From Terriglobus saanensis SP1PR4 (lineage in GTDB: Bacteria; Acidobacteriota; Terriglobia; Terriglobales; Acidobacteriaceae): 64,000 nucleotides of DNA. The first letter of the stretch is position 1. Each line of letters opens with the position of its first letter. The stretch spans positions 1,984,001 through 2,048,000 of the forward strand of contig NC_014963.1 in NCBI RefSeq assembly GCF_000179915.2. The letters are read 5' to 3'. Of this stretch, positions 7,676-17,042 are shown piece after piece. The translations under genes were made by a program, and so were the position numbers. Under the pieces are notes generated by a model. It saw only the letters and a program-made list of their open reading frames with translations. It ran no database searches and had not been told where the DNA came from.

Positions 7676-9922
7676 ATGATGAAGAAAGTTGACGAGATTC
7701 TGCAGAACAGCAGCCGGCGTTCCTTCCTGAAGACCACTGGGCTGGCGGTTACTGCGGCTATCGCGTCGCCCGCGATGGACATGGAGCCGCAGTCACCCAT
7801 GGTGCAACATGCCTCGGGAAGTGGTGCGAGCCTCGCCAGCCCGGTTACTCTAGTCAATATTTTGCAAGGCACGGATTCGACGCCGTATTTTTCCCGAGGA
7901 AACACGCTGCCCATTGCGGCACGACCCTTTGGCATGGGGCACTGGACAATCCAGACGACACCGAACACGCCGTGGATGTTCCAGCCGGGGCAGCGACGGA
8001 TCCAGGGCTTCCGTGCTACGCATCAATTGAGCCCATGGCTGGGCGATTACGGCCACGCCACCTTTCTGCCGATCTGTGGGGCGCCGGGGGTGGAATACGG
8101 TGCGCGTGCCAGTTCTTATCGGCCAGAAGACTCGACGCTTTCGCCTCACACGCTCCAGATGCGGCTATTGCGTTACGGTATCGACACGGAGTTGGTACCG
8201 ACCGAACGTTGCGCACTCATTCACGCAAGCTTTATGAAGCCTGAGGCGCCCGGATTTATCTTTGATGTGCCCGGCGAAAAGCCGCCGACGCATGAACCGG
8301 ACGAGCAGCGGCGCACGATCCGATTCAGATCGACCGCAAACTCTGGTGGGGTTCCGGAGGGCTTTGCGTGCTATTACGTGCTGCATTTTTCGGAGTCCTG
8401 GACAAAGCTGGAAGATAAAGACGAGCGCGGTCACCGCACGACTCACTTAACCTTTAAGGATGGCGTGACAGCATTGGATGTGCGAATTGGCACATCGTTC
8501 ATCTCGTTCGAGCAGGCCGAGCACAACCTGGACAGCGAGCTTGGTTCGAAACCGGCAGCGATCTTGCGAGCCGAGGGCGAACACGCGTGGAACGAGTTGT
8601 TGAAGCGTATTGAGATCGAGGGGGCGACGGAGACGCAGCAGCGGACGTTCTACTCCTGCCTGTATCGGACGCTGCTCTTCCCACGCATCTGGCACGAGCC
8701 AAATATAAACGGCGCGATGAGCCATCGCAGTCTCTACACCGGGAAGGTGACGCCGGGCGTGATGTACGCCGATCACGGCTACTGGGACGTCTATCGCGCA
8801 TGGTATCCGATGATGACTGTGCTCTTTCCCGAGCGGCTTGGGGAGATTCTTCAGGCATGGGTCAACGCGTACAAGGAAGGCGGCTGGTTGCCACAGTTTC
8901 CATGTCCGGGCTATCGCGCATGCATGACCGGAAGCCTTATCGATTCGCTTTTTGGAGAGGCGGCCGCCAAAGACATAAAGGGTTTTGACATGGCTGCGGC
9001 ATATGACGGACTGAAGAAGCATGCCACCCAGCAAGGCAATCCCGATGCTGGCTACGGTCGTCGCGGTATTGAGGAGTACGTGCAGCATGGCTACGATCCA
9101 GCAGACAAAGTCGAGCAATCGGCGGCGGAGACGGTGGATGCCGCGTACGGCGACTTTTGTATCGCGCAGGTCGCGAAGGCTTTGGGCAAGACGGACGACT
9201 ACGCTATGTTCATGAAGCGGGCAGGAAACTGGCGCAATATTTTCGACCCGAAGACCGCTTACTTCCGAGGCAGGAATTCTGATGGCGCCTTCGTGGAGCC
9301 GTTCAGTCCCATACGCTGGGGCGACCCGTACGTTGAAGGCGCAGCGTGGCAGCACCGCTTCGACGCACCGCACGATATGGCGGCGCTGATCGATGCGATG
9401 GGTGGCAAAGAAAAGGTTGTGGCGGAGCTCGAGAGGATGCTGACCATCTTCCCCGAGTTCGACACCGGTCCTTACGGTAGTGAGATTCACGAAATGTCGG
9501 AGATGGCTGCGGTCAACTTCGGTCAGTACGCACACAGTAATCAGCCTTCGCACCATATTCTTTATGTCTTCAGCGCTGCCGGGCGACAGGATCGCGCCGC
9601 ATACTGGGCGCGGCGCGTGATGAACGAACTCTACACGCCGGACCTCTTCGCAGGTGACGAGGACACGGGCTCCATGGCCGCGTGGTACATCCTCAGTTCT
9701 CTAGGCTTCTATCCGTTATGCCCCGGCAAGCCCGAGTACATGCTGGGCGCGCCGTTGTTTCCACGTGCGAAGGTGCACTTGCCTGGTGGCAAGACTCTGA
9801 TTGTCGAAAACGCTTATAAGGGGGAAAAGACCATACGCACGACGCTTAATGGAAGGCCCCTCGCCAACGCAACGATTCAGCATATGGAGATAACAGACGG
9901 CGGAACCCTCCGGTTCGCCTAA
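7676..9922 (+). CDS. GH92 alpha-mannosidase, Tat-exported
   Basis: Calcium-dependent GH92 exo-alpha-mannosidase of 748 residues, the usual length. The N-terminus carries a twin-arginine signal (SRRSFLKTTGLAVTAAIASP). Family stretches visible are LSPWLGDYGHATFLPI, HGYWDVYRAWYPM, NQPSHHILYVFSAAG and GDEDTGSMAAWYILSS; the acidic residues in the last stretch belong to the GH92 active site. Most characterised members cut alpha-1,2-mannose, with some alpha-1,3, -1,4 or -1,6, so the linkage cannot be set here. The start at 7676 was chosen over an upstream in-frame ATG (7631) because AAAGGG lies just before it and the twin-arginine signal then sits near the N-terminus. With the GH38 enzyme it would trim mannose glycans. 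Confidence 0.93.
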   Translation: MMKKVDEILQNSSRRSFLKTTGLAVTAAIASPAMDMEPQSPMVQHASGSGASLASPVTLVNILQGTDSTPYFSRGNTLPIAARPFGMGHWTIQTTPNTPWMFQPGQRRIQGFRATHQLSPWLGDYGHATFLPICGAPGVEYGARASSYRPEDSTLSPHTLQMRLLRYGIDTELVPTERCALIHASFMKPEAPGFIFDVPGEKPPTHEPDEQRRTIRFRSTANSGGVPEGFACYYVLHFSESWTKLEDKDERGHRTTHLTFKDGVTALDVRIGTSFISFEQAEHNLDSELGSKPAAILRAEGEHAWNELLKRIEIEGATETQQRTFYSCLYRTLLFPRIWHEPNINGAMSHRSLYTGKVTPGVMYADHGYWDVYRAWYPMMTVLFPERLGEILQAWVNAYKEGGWLPQFPCPGYRACMTGSLIDSLFGEAAAKDIKGFDMAAAYDGLKKHATQQGNPDAGYGRRGIEEYVQHGYDPADKVEQSAAETVDAAYGDFCIAQVAKALGKTDDYAMFMKRAGNWRNIFDPKTAYFRGRNSDGAFVEPFSPIRWGDPYVEGAAWQHRFDAPHDMAALIDAMGGKEKVVAELERMLTIFPEFDTGPYGSEIHEMSEMAAVNFGQYAHSNQPSHHILYVFSAAGRQDRAAYWARRVMNELYTPDLFAGDEDTGSMAAWYILSSLGFYPLCPGKPEYMLGAPLFPRAKVHLPGGKTLIVENAYKGEKTIRTTLNGRPLANATIQHMEITDGGTLRFA

Positions 9923-10117
9923 AGACATTGTTGATGAAATTGATGACCTATCCTGAAGACACTATCAATAGTTGAGTCGCGCTCTCAACTGCACTCTTCT
10001 CCCGGGCAAGGCCGCCTCGCCCATTGGATGGAATGTGGCTTCCAATAAACCCCACAGGACAAAGCCGCGTAGACTTCGCTTTCAGTGGGATAGACAAACG
10101 AAAGGCAGGCATCACGG

Positions 10118-11161
10118 TTGAACGAGGTTGAGCAGCAATTTGCCAGCGACAATTATGCGGGGATATGTCCCGACGCCTGGGCCGCCATGGATGAAGCCAA
10201 CCGTGGTCACGCTACAGCGTACGGCGCGGACCAATGGACCGCGAAAGCTTCCGACGCTTTCCGCGACTTATTCGAGACACGGTGCGAAATCTTCTTCGCC
10301 TTCAACGGCACAGCCGCCAACTCGTTGGTTTTGGCGTCGCTGTGTCAGAGCTACCACAGCGTCATCTGTTCGGACTCGGCGCATATAGAGACGGATGAAT
10401 GCGGTGCGCCGGAATTTTTCTCCAATGGATCGAAGCTTTTACTCGCTCCATCCACAAATGGCAAACTCACGGCAGGGGCCATACGTTCGATTGCTACCAA
10501 GCGAAGCGATATCCACTTCCCCAAGCCAAGAGTTGTCTCCATCACCCAACCTACGGAGATGGGCGAGGTGTACACGGTCGATGAAATCCGAGCCATCTCC
10601 GAAGTGTGCCGTGAGCTCGGTCTGCGCCTTCACATGGATGGGGCAAGATTTGCCAACGCATGCGCCAGTCTGGACTGCAGCCCCGCGGAGATGACCTGGC
10701 AAGCTGGCGTAGACGTTCTTTGTTTTGGTGGTACGAAGAACGGCATGGCATTTGGTGAGGCGGTAATCTTCTTTGACTCCAGCCTGGCCGCGGATTTTGA
10801 CTATCGCTGCAAGCAGGCCGGTCAGCTTGCTTCGAAGATGCGCTTTCTTGCCGCCCCGTGGGTGCGCATGTTGGGGAACGGTTCTTGGCTGCGCAACGCG
10901 GCACATGCAAACGCCTGTGCGCGTCGATTTGCCGAGGCCGCGGCTCACGTCCCAAGAGTCCATTTAATCTCGAAGGTCGAGGCAAACGCTGTGTTTCTCA
11001 AAATGCCGGAGTCGATGATGGAAGAGCTGCGGAGTAGAGGTTGGGTTTTCTATACATTCATCGGAGGAGGCGCGCGGTTCATGTTCGCTTGGGACTCATT
11101 GCCGGTAAGAATTAATGCACTTGTGGAAGATCTGAAAGATCTGGGACGCTCTGTGGTTTGA
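10118..11161 (+). CDS. ltaE: Low-specificity L-threonine aldolase
   Basis: PLP-dependent lyase of the threonine aldolase/beta-eliminating family, 347 residues, cytoplasmic. It splits threonine or allo-threonine into glycine and acetaldehyde. Visible features are the N-terminal SDNYAGICPDAW, the ETDECGAPEF stretch, LRLHMDGARFANA (the Asp that contacts the PLP ring nitrogen) and CFGGTKNGMAFGE, where Lys207 is the expected PLP Schiff-base lysine. The start is a TTG with AAGGCAGG upstream; no in-frame ATG lies nearby. It sits between two exported glycosidase genes, which suggests use of threonine released from glycoproteins, but this link is only contextual. Confidence 0.9.
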   Translation: MNEVEQQFASDNYAGICPDAWAAMDEANRGHATAYGADQWTAKASDAFRDLFETRCEIFFAFNGTAANSLVLASLCQSYHSVICSDSAHIETDECGAPEFFSNGSKLLLAPSTNGKLTAGAIRSIATKRSDIHFPKPRVVSITQPTEMGEVYTVDEIRAISEVCRELGLRLHMDGARFANACASLDCSPAEMTWQAGVDVLCFGGTKNGMAFGEAVIFFDSSLAADFDYRCKQAGQLASKMRFLAAPWVRMLGNGSWLRNAAHANACARRFAEAAAHVPRVHLISKVEANAVFLKMPESMMEELRSRGWVFYTFIGGGARFMFAWDSLPVRINALVEDLKDLGRSVV

Positions 11162-11195
11162 CTGTTGCTTGGTAAATCATCTGAAGGAGAAGTGA

Positions 11196-12635
11196 GTGAG
11201 CTTTAGCCGAAGAGAATTTAACTATGGGCTACTTTCAGCGACAGCATTGAAAGGGCCTGCCGGACTCGTGCCAGCGCCTGCGGAAGCACGAGAGTCAAAG
11301 AGTTTGTTGGAGCTGCAACGGAAATTTGTAGATCTTCGTTTTGGCATGTTCCTGCACTTCAATATGGCGACCTTCCAGGATCGTGAGTGGGGTGATCCGA
11401 CCTCGCCATCCGAGCTCTTCCATCCGACAGCGCTTGATACAGACGAATGGGCAGCTGCCGCGAGATCCGCAAAAATGACCTGGGGCTGTCTCACCACCCG
11501 CCACCACGATGGCTTTTGTATTTGGACAACGAAAACGGAGGCTGGCAGGGTCGCCAAAGCTGAGCCTCAGATTGACATAGTGCGCTCGTACGTTGATTCG
11601 TTCCGCAAAGCCGGACTGCGGGTAGGGCTCTACTACTCGATCTTGTCTTTACGTGATGACATTCGACACTTCAATGTGACGCCTGAAAAAATTCGACTGA
11701 TCAAAGATCAACTCACAGAGCTCTTCACGAACTATGGTGAAATCGACATCCTCATCACGGACGGATGGGATGCGCCGTGGAGCCGCATCACTTATGAAGA
11801 AGTGTCCTTTCGTGAGATTTACGACCACATTAAGTCAATGCAGCCAAACTGCCTCATCTGCGATCTCAACGCTGCCAGCTATCCAACGGGAGGTCTCTAT
11901 TACTCCGACATCAAAGCCTTCGAACAAAACGCCGGTCAGCGGGTGCCGCAGGGAAGTGATCTGCCTGCGCTTTCCTGCGTAACGATTACCGATGGATGGT
12001 TTTGGAAACAGCAGGATCTTCATGGCAACCTCAAGCCAGCAGAGACCGTGGTGAACGAATGGCTGGTTCCTCTGAACCGTCGCCACTGCAATCTCATCCT
12101 CAATGCACCTCCCACACGTGAAGGTAAGCTTGCTCCGAACGTAGTGCAGCGTCTTGCGGAGATTGGGCGCCTGTGGAGTCCCGAGCAGCCTTCGGCGCAG
12201 GTCACGCAGCATCCAGTCATCACTACCCCGAACCTCGCGAAGGGGAAGCCGATCCACGCAAGCTCCAGCCCCGATACCGTAGGTCCCGATCTTGCCAACG
12301 ATGGGAACTTCCGATCTTCCTGGTCGCCCGAGGACTCCGACACCGCGCCCTGGCTGGAAGTTGATCTTCAATCTGAACATCGCGTCTCAGTCATAGCTCT
12401 CGTTCAAGGGCAGCGTGGAGATTTGCTCTCCACAGCCAAGAGTTTCAAGTTTGAGTGCTGGACCAGATCAGGCTGGACGACTATGGTCGAAAGTTCGATC
12501 CACAGCGCAACAATGGTCCTTGCAGTGCGACCTGTCACTGCAAGCAAGTTCCGCGTAAGTCTAACGTCCAATAGAGGTCCACTGTCCATTGCGGATATCG
12601 GCCTCTACAACGAACCGTCGGATGCAGAGTCGTAA
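11196..12635 (+). CDS. GH29 alpha-L-fucosidase with C-terminal F5/8-type domain, Tat signal
   Basis: Exported fucosidase of 479 residues. It starts with GTG, preceded by AAGGAG at 6-nt spacing. The N-terminus SRREFNYGLLSATALKG is a twin-arginine signal. The GH29 barrel is recognised by LRFGMFLHFNMATF, TRHHDGFCIWTT and DILITDGWDAPW, where Asp189 fits the catalytic nucleophile. From about residue 345 to the end a discoidin/CBM32-like domain follows (LANDGNFRSSWSPE, APWLEVDLQSEHRVS). The short length and appended domain resemble GH29 subfamily B (alpha-1,3/4), but the linkage is not proven. It is 34 bp downstream of ltaE, so probably in the same transcript. Confidence 0.92.
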   Translation: MSFSRREFNYGLLSATALKGPAGLVPAPAEARESKSLLELQRKFVDLRFGMFLHFNMATFQDREWGDPTSPSELFHPTALDTDEWAAAARSAKMTWGCLTTRHHDGFCIWTTKTEAGRVAKAEPQIDIVRSYVDSFRKAGLRVGLYYSILSLRDDIRHFNVTPEKIRLIKDQLTELFTNYGEIDILITDGWDAPWSRITYEEVSFREIYDHIKSMQPNCLICDLNAASYPTGGLYYSDIKAFEQNAGQRVPQGSDLPALSCVTITDGWFWKQQDLHGNLKPAETVVNEWLVPLNRRHCNLILNAPPTREGKLAPNVVQRLAEIGRLWSPEQPSAQVTQHPVITTPNLAKGKPIHASSSPDTVGPDLANDGNFRSSWSPEDSDTAPWLEVDLQSEHRVSVIALVQGQRGDLLSTAKSFKFECWTRSGWTTMVESSIHSATMVLAVRPVTASKFRVSLTSNRGPLSIADIGLYNEPSDAES

Positions 12636-12687
12636 CCAAAGGAGTTGGTCTGGCTTAACTTCGGTTTTAAAGGGATGGACAAAGCCA

Positions 12688-13497
12688 ATGCATGTTTGCC
12701 TAAACCTCCGAATGATGATGTTGGAAGCGACGATGTTCCTTCTGGCCCTCCTTCCAGTAAATCCCGCGTTAGCACAGAGCTCGGCGCTTAGTCTTGAGGA
12801 GGCGCTGCAGCACCTCGAAAGTAATTCCCGCCTATATCAAGCCACCGCGCCGGATTTTTTCTGCAACGAACATGTTGTTTCGACCAAAAGTTCCCTCAAT
12901 GTCCGAGAACGCACCGTCACCGACTCTATCTTTCGCGTAGAGCGTCGCATCAGCGGACATAATAAAAGACTTATTGAGTCCCGAGAGGTCAAGGCAGTCA
13001 ATGGTCACCCCTCGACCAGGAGTGAATTGCCTGGCCCGATCACGCTCCAAGGTGTGTTCTCTGGCGGTCTGGATGTGGTTTCTACTGGCCAAACCTCGTG
13101 TATGCGCTATGCTTTTGACCCCGGTAGTTCCGATCCCTCCACTAATCATTACGCTATCCAGTTTGCCACCCTGCCCGAAGAGCAGCGACGGCCAGGATGC
13201 TCCCTTTCCGAGGACACCAACGGTCGTATCTTGGTTGATAAAGGGACCATGCAGGTTGAACAAATGGATCTCGTCACTCCCCATCATGTCTTCCTTTCTG
13301 GCTTGGAGGGTATTTGGCGCATCTCCATCACATACGGTACGGTCGACTTGGACAACCACCGATTTCGAATGCCTAAAACGATAGTTTCAACTCTGACATG
13401 GAGCGATATTGGAGGTGTGACGGTGTGGTCATTTGATGCGACGTACTCCAATTATCATAAGTTTGGAGTATCAGCCTATATCTTGCCAGTACAGTAA
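12688..13497 (+). CDS. Secreted protein of unknown function
   Basis: I do not recognise a named family. The predicted 269-residue protein has an N-terminal hydrophobic stretch (MFLLALLPVNPALAQ) that looks like a signal peptide with cleavage after Ala-Leu-Ala. The mature part begins with a short helix (LSLEEALQHLESNSRLYQ) and has a central Cys (DFFCNEHVVS), with a beta-rich C-terminus containing several Tyr/Trp residues. Similar proteins with an N-terminal DFxCxE pattern are common in acidobacteria. The start is uncertain: ATGs at 12688 and 12712 are both possible and neither has a strong ribosome-binding site. It lies 52 bp after the fucosidase gene on the same strand. Confidence 0.65.
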   Translation: MHVCLNLRMMMLEATMFLLALLPVNPALAQSSALSLEEALQHLESNSRLYQATAPDFFCNEHVVSTKSSLNVRERTVTDSIFRVERRISGHNKRLIESREVKAVNGHPSTRSELPGPITLQGVFSGGLDVVSTGQTSCMRYAFDPGSSDPSTNHYAIQFATLPEEQRRPGCSLSEDTNGRILVDKGTMQVEQMDLVTPHHVFLSGLEGIWRISITYGTVDLDNHRFRMPKTIVSTLTWSDIGGVTVWSFDATYSNYHKFGVSAYILPVQ

Positions 13498-13943
13498 CTC
13501 TTCGCTTCTTATCTGAAGGGAACTAAAATTTTCGGTCAGCCGTTATGTCACAATTCCTAAAACTTAGTACGCAGGGGTAATCGGGGTTTCAGCGGACTGG
13601 CGACGATTACAACACCTTCTCTTCTCTCGACTCAACAGCGGATGGAACAACAGCTCCATCCACTGTTCTAGTCTAACGACTACTCGTCGTCAGCCCCATC
13701 TGCGTGGTCATCGGCGGCCTCAATTTTCGAGAGCCGCTTGATGCTGAGGGCGCTCCATTTGCTACCTCTGCTCTGATGCGAACCAGGCCCAAAGCTTCAG
13801 CAAGAGTCGTCCGCTCTTTGTGTACTTGCAGAGCTATACGCACGAAGCAGCGGCTGAGCCTGCTGCCTTGATAGAGCGAGACGTAGGCGATCAGAATCCA
13901 CAGACATCCTCAATCGTCTACTCTGCGCCTTTATCTGGTTCAG
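13498..13943. other. Gap without a recognisable intact gene
   Basis: No reading frame here has a family match that I can defend. Short peptide stretches in all three forward frames have a composition like the receptor fragment that follows, so the gap may hold an unrecognisable, further decayed part of that gene. No terminator or repeat was seen. Confidence 0.4.
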
Positions 13944-14787
13944 GTGGCTCACGGCCGATCCTTACTGCTTGGGCTGCAATACGAGTTTCCGGACCACTGG
14001 GTTGCCGAAGTGAATGGCTACTACACACGAGGGTGGGACACGCTTCGACTGCGAATATCAACTCTCCCAGCAACGCAGACCCTTACGGACCTCGGCCATT
14101 CGTGGCGGGCATCAACCTACAACAATTTCAGCAATCGGGAAGATTCAGCGGTGATTCCCAGTACATGAGGTTCGAGCAGAATTCTCTCAAACGTGTGCAA
14201 CTCTTTCTTGGCTATTTCCGCTCATCGGTCCGGTCCAATGCGGACACTCCTTCGACCGAACCGCAGTCTGCATATTCCGATTCGGGGGAATATGCACGTC
14301 CTAGCTGGCAAGCCACGCACAACAGCCTTGGAGCTGTCACCGTCCACCTACCAGAACAGTTGTTGCTCAGTTCGATCTTTGGCGCTTCAAGCGGCCAACC
14401 ATTCAATCTCCTGACGGGCTCCGACAACAATGGCGACGGCGTATTCAATACCGCCCCCAGTACGCCGTAACGATCGCATCAGGGGCTATCCAAACACGGT
14501 ACGGTTTCCTAACGAATTCTGGCGGCTCCAGTTGGGTTCCGCGAAATGCCGGAACACTGCCTTGGAAAGTCCATTTGGATCTGAATCTACAGAGAGCTTT
14601 TGTGCTCAATCCAAAGGCGCCGAAGGATTCTCAAAAGACGCTCTCATTGAATCTTCGATCCACGAACATTGTGAACCATACAAATGTGACCGCGGTCGGG
14701 AACGTATTAGGGTCATCCATCTTTGGGGTTCCTTATCAGGCGGAGGCCGGGAGACGGGTCGAGGTAGGAATCAATGCACGCTTCTGA
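13944..14787 (+). pseudogene. C-terminal fragment of a TonB-dependent receptor, frameshifted
   Basis: Barrel-like receptor sequence can be followed through three frames. Frame 3 covers LGLQYEFPDHWVAEVNGYY (from 13944). Frame 2 continues with AVTVHLPEQLLLSSIFGASS and GQPFNLLTGSDNNGDGVFN. A shift near 14452 leads into frame 1, with RPQYAVTIASG, GGSSWVPRNAGTLPWKVH and the typical Oar-type C-terminal strands LNLRSTNIVNHTNVTAVG and RRVEVGINARF, ending at 14787. The N-terminal regulatory-like domain and plug are absent. The piece is therefore a remnant, not a functional receptor, unless the indels are sequencing errors; even then it would be truncated. Confidence 0.8.
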
Positions 14788-15188
14788 CCGCAAACATCCT
14801 GCAGCGCTTCGGGGCATGCCTTCAGATGGCCACTTCGATGCCAAGGCATATGCCCGTTTTGCTCACTTGACCACCGAGACGCTTTTCCAGGGAAAGTGGC
14901 AAGGTTCACGTGCTCTGTGCGTTACGGCTTGGTCCTGTCCGAATCGGACAACTCGGACGCGTGATACCGGGTGCCTCGAAAAAAGTTCTCACTCAAATAC
15001 TGAGAAAGTTTGAATCAGAGAACATAGTCGTCAGGATAGATTTAAGCGACCTCGTCCTTCACGTCGAATACCAACTGCATCAAGAGGTCCGGGAATCAGT
15101 CGAACAGCTTCTCGATCACGTTTCAAAATGGGGCGCGAGCTTCATGGCTCTTCAAGGCAAGGCGAGCGCACTGAAGGAGCGGATGTGA
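14774..15188 (+). pseudogene. HxlR-family winged-helix regulator, single frameshift
   Basis: The first part (14774 onward) reads HLTTETLFQGKWQ, the usual HxlR entry where GKW begins the winged helix. After position 14903 the frame must move by one base to continue as VHVLCALRLGPVRIGQLGRV, IPGASKKVLTQILRKFE and YQLHQEVRESVEQLLDHVS. One extra base in the AAGG run explains it. HxlR proteins are small repressors of redox or aldehyde stress genes. Its ATG overlaps the end of the receptor fragment. Either the gene is dead or the base is an assembly error; the rest of the fold is intact. Confidence 0.72.
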
Positions 15189-15253
15189 CAGAGGAGATTT
15201 GAGGACATAGCACTGCCAAGTCAAGAAGCGTGGTCAGTATTTATATTTCAGGC

Positions 15254-15346
15254 ATGTGTCGATCTTTATTCGTACTTCTCTCTGTGTCGTCGGTATGGAG
15301 CTACGCTCAGGTGCAGACTTGTATCGACGTAAGGCAATTCGATTAA
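15254..15346 (+). pseudogene. Possible truncated exported peptide (30 residues)
   Basis: An ATG with CAGG just upstream opens a 30-codon frame whose product has a textbook signal peptide (MCRSLFVLLSVSSVWSYA, then QVQTC). The frame stops soon after the predicted cleavage site. It looks like the 5' end of a secreted-protein gene cut off by rearrangement. It could also be chance. It directly precedes the hairpin at 15351. Confidence 0.35.
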
Positions 15347-15350
15347 ATAT

Positions 15351-15374
15351 GAATGCCGCCCGAAGGCGGCATTC
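15351..15374 (-). terminator. Terminator hairpin of the blaI-M56-htrA operon
   Basis: Perfect 10-bp stem GAATGCCGCC/GGCGGCATTC. Read on the minus strand the loop is a C-TTCG-G tetraloop, an exceptionally stable type, followed by an AT-rich stretch (ATATTTAAT). It lies 80 bp beyond the stop of the protease gene. Confidence 0.75.
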
Positions 15375-15453
15375 AAAGACTTAGGGCGCGCATTCGACGA
15401 AACGACCGGTTGCCCCAAAGTCTACGGAGTCAATACTCCGGCAGGTATCGGGG

Positions 15454-17010
15454 TTAGCCCTCGCTGGGACTCACGACACGATAGCTGGCGCCGCCGTTAG
15501 ACCACACCAGCAGCAGGATTTGCTTGCCATTCGGTGTGCTCTTGATGCTACTTACGACGTCGCCAGCTGAAAGTGTCAGCTTGCGGTTCACTTCCAGGAT
15601 CACGTTACCGGGCTGCAAGCCTGCGTCTTCTGCAGGGCTGCCAGGCCTCACCTGTGCAATCGCTGCACCCTTCACACTGTCTGGAATGTTCATCTGCTGC
15701 CGCATCTCGGGCGTTAGATCACTCATCGCCAGACCCAGCTTGCCGCCGTTCGATTGGCGGCCATTGCCATCCCCGTCGTTGCTCGCGGCTTGTGCGTCCT
15801 TTTTATACTCGCCCAGCGTTATGTTTACCTTCTGCGCTGCGCCGTTCCGCAGAATGCCAAGGGTCGCATGGGTGCCCGGCGTCATCTGGGCCACCTCCAC
15901 CTGAAGCTCACCGCCGTTCTCCACGGTGCGTCCGTTCAGGCTGGTGATCACATCACCATTCTTCATACCGGCATTGGCTGCCGGAGAACCCGGCATCACC
16001 TGTGACACGATCGCTCCAAGAGCGTCCTTGAGATTGAAGAACTGTGCGTTCTCGGGTGTCACATCATTCATGCTGATGCCAAGATAGCCATGATGAACTG
16101 CGCCGGTCTGAATGATCTGCGTTGCGATGGCCTTCGCAGTAGAAGCTGGAATAGCGAAGCTTGCGCCTGCGAAACTGCCATTGCTGGTCGCAATCATCTG
16201 GTTGATGCCGACAAGTTCTCCATGAACGTTCACCAGAGGACCGCCGCTGTTGCCACGGTTTACGGCTGCGTCGGTTTGTATCAGGCCGCCGGGCGTACGT
16301 GCATCGGGTGAGAAGGGAGCAGCCCGATTGACCGCGCTGACGATGCCGCGTGTCACACTGAACTGCAACACGCCAAATGGGCTGCCAAACGCCAGTACAG
16401 TCTGGCCAGGCCGTAGCTTGCTGCTGTCGCCCCAGGAGATCGCAGGCAGATCATGCGCATCCACTTTGACCACGGCGATGTCGGTCAGCTTGTCCGTTCC
16501 TACGACTTTACCCGTCAGCACGCGCCGGTCATGAAGAGTCACCTTGATCTGCTTTGCACCCTCCACAACGTGGTTGTTCGTAACGATGTAGCCGTCCGGA
16601 GAGATGATCACGCCCGATCCGACGCCGCGGCGAAGCTCCTGTTGTTGAGGCTGCATCCGTAACCCTTTGCCGGGGCCACCAAAGAACTGGCGAAGCTGCG
16701 GCGGCAGGTCCTGCGGATTGATCTGCTGCGCCGTTTCATCGTCCTGTTCATCGACTTCGCCGACGCTTGTAACAGCCACGTTTACAACAGCAGGCGTCAC
16801 GCGCGCCGCGAGCGTCTCCATGTCACGATCCAACGCAGTCAGTGAACTTACGCTTTGGTCATCCAAAGCAGAGGCCGTGACAGCGCTGGCGTGGACGCCA
16901 TAGTTGTGAAAGAGCGTGGCCGAACCCAACACCGCGACCGCTGCAAGGGTGAACGGGGCAGCAAAGCGGTGGATACTGCGAATAACTAAAGAATTAGTTG
17001 TTAGCGACAT
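15454..17010 (-). CDS. HtrA/Do-family periplasmic serine protease
   Basis: A 518-residue DegP/DegQ-type protease. The N-terminus has one hydrophobic anchor or signal (APFTLAAVAVLGSATLF). The trypsin-like domain carries the triad His147 (IVTNNHVV), Asp177 (KLTDIAVVK) and Ser255 (NRGNSGGPL). Two PDZ domains follow at roughly 305-395 (YLGISMNDVTPENAQFF) and 425-515 (LGLAMSDLTPEM). It degrades or refolds misfolded envelope proteins. It is the third gene of a run with the M56 peptidase (32-bp gap) and BlaI, an unusual partner for that pair. The first codons contain a palindrome almost identical to the one upstream of blaI, suggesting BlaI-type control of the protease itself. Confidence 0.95.
   Translation of the reverse strand: MSLTTNSLVIRSIHRFAAPFTLAAVAVLGSATLFHNYGVHASAVTASALDDQSVSSLTALDRDMETLAARVTPAVVNVAVTSVGEVDEQDDETAQQINPQDLPPQLRQFFGGPGKGLRMQPQQQELRRGVGSGVIISPDGYIVTNNHVVEGAKQIKVTLHDRRVLTGKVVGTDKLTDIAVVKVDAHDLPAISWGDSSKLRPGQTVLAFGSPFGVLQFSVTRGIVSAVNRAAPFSPDARTPGGLIQTDAAVNRGNSGGPLVNVHGELVGINQMIATSNGSFAGASFAIPASTAKAIATQIIQTGAVHHGYLGISMNDVTPENAQFFNLKDALGAIVSQVMPGSPAANAGMKNGDVITSLNGRTVENGGELQVEVAQMTPGTHATLGILRNGAAQKVNITLGEYKKDAQAASNDGDGNGRQSNGGKLGLAMSDLTPEMRQQMNIPDSVKGAAIAQVRPGSPAEDAGLQPGNVILEVNRKLTLSAGDVVSSIKSTPNGKQILLLVWSNGGASYRVVSPSEG
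16984..16999. promoter_or_regulatory. BlaI-type operator candidate inside the htrA start region
   Basis: AACTAAAGAATTAGTT, a 16-bp inverted repeat with one mismatch. It matches 14 of 16 positions of the perfect palindrome upstream of blaI. It overlaps codons 4-9 of the protease gene, so a bound repressor could block an internal promoter or elongation. Confidence 0.6.
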
Positions 17011-17042
17011 AATGGTTCTCTCCAGTGTGAGGTGGGTTCAAC

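Noticed and set aside
8447-9556. 369-codon minus-strand frame opposite GH92
   Set aside because: His/Arg/Leu-rich antisense translation without any family feature.
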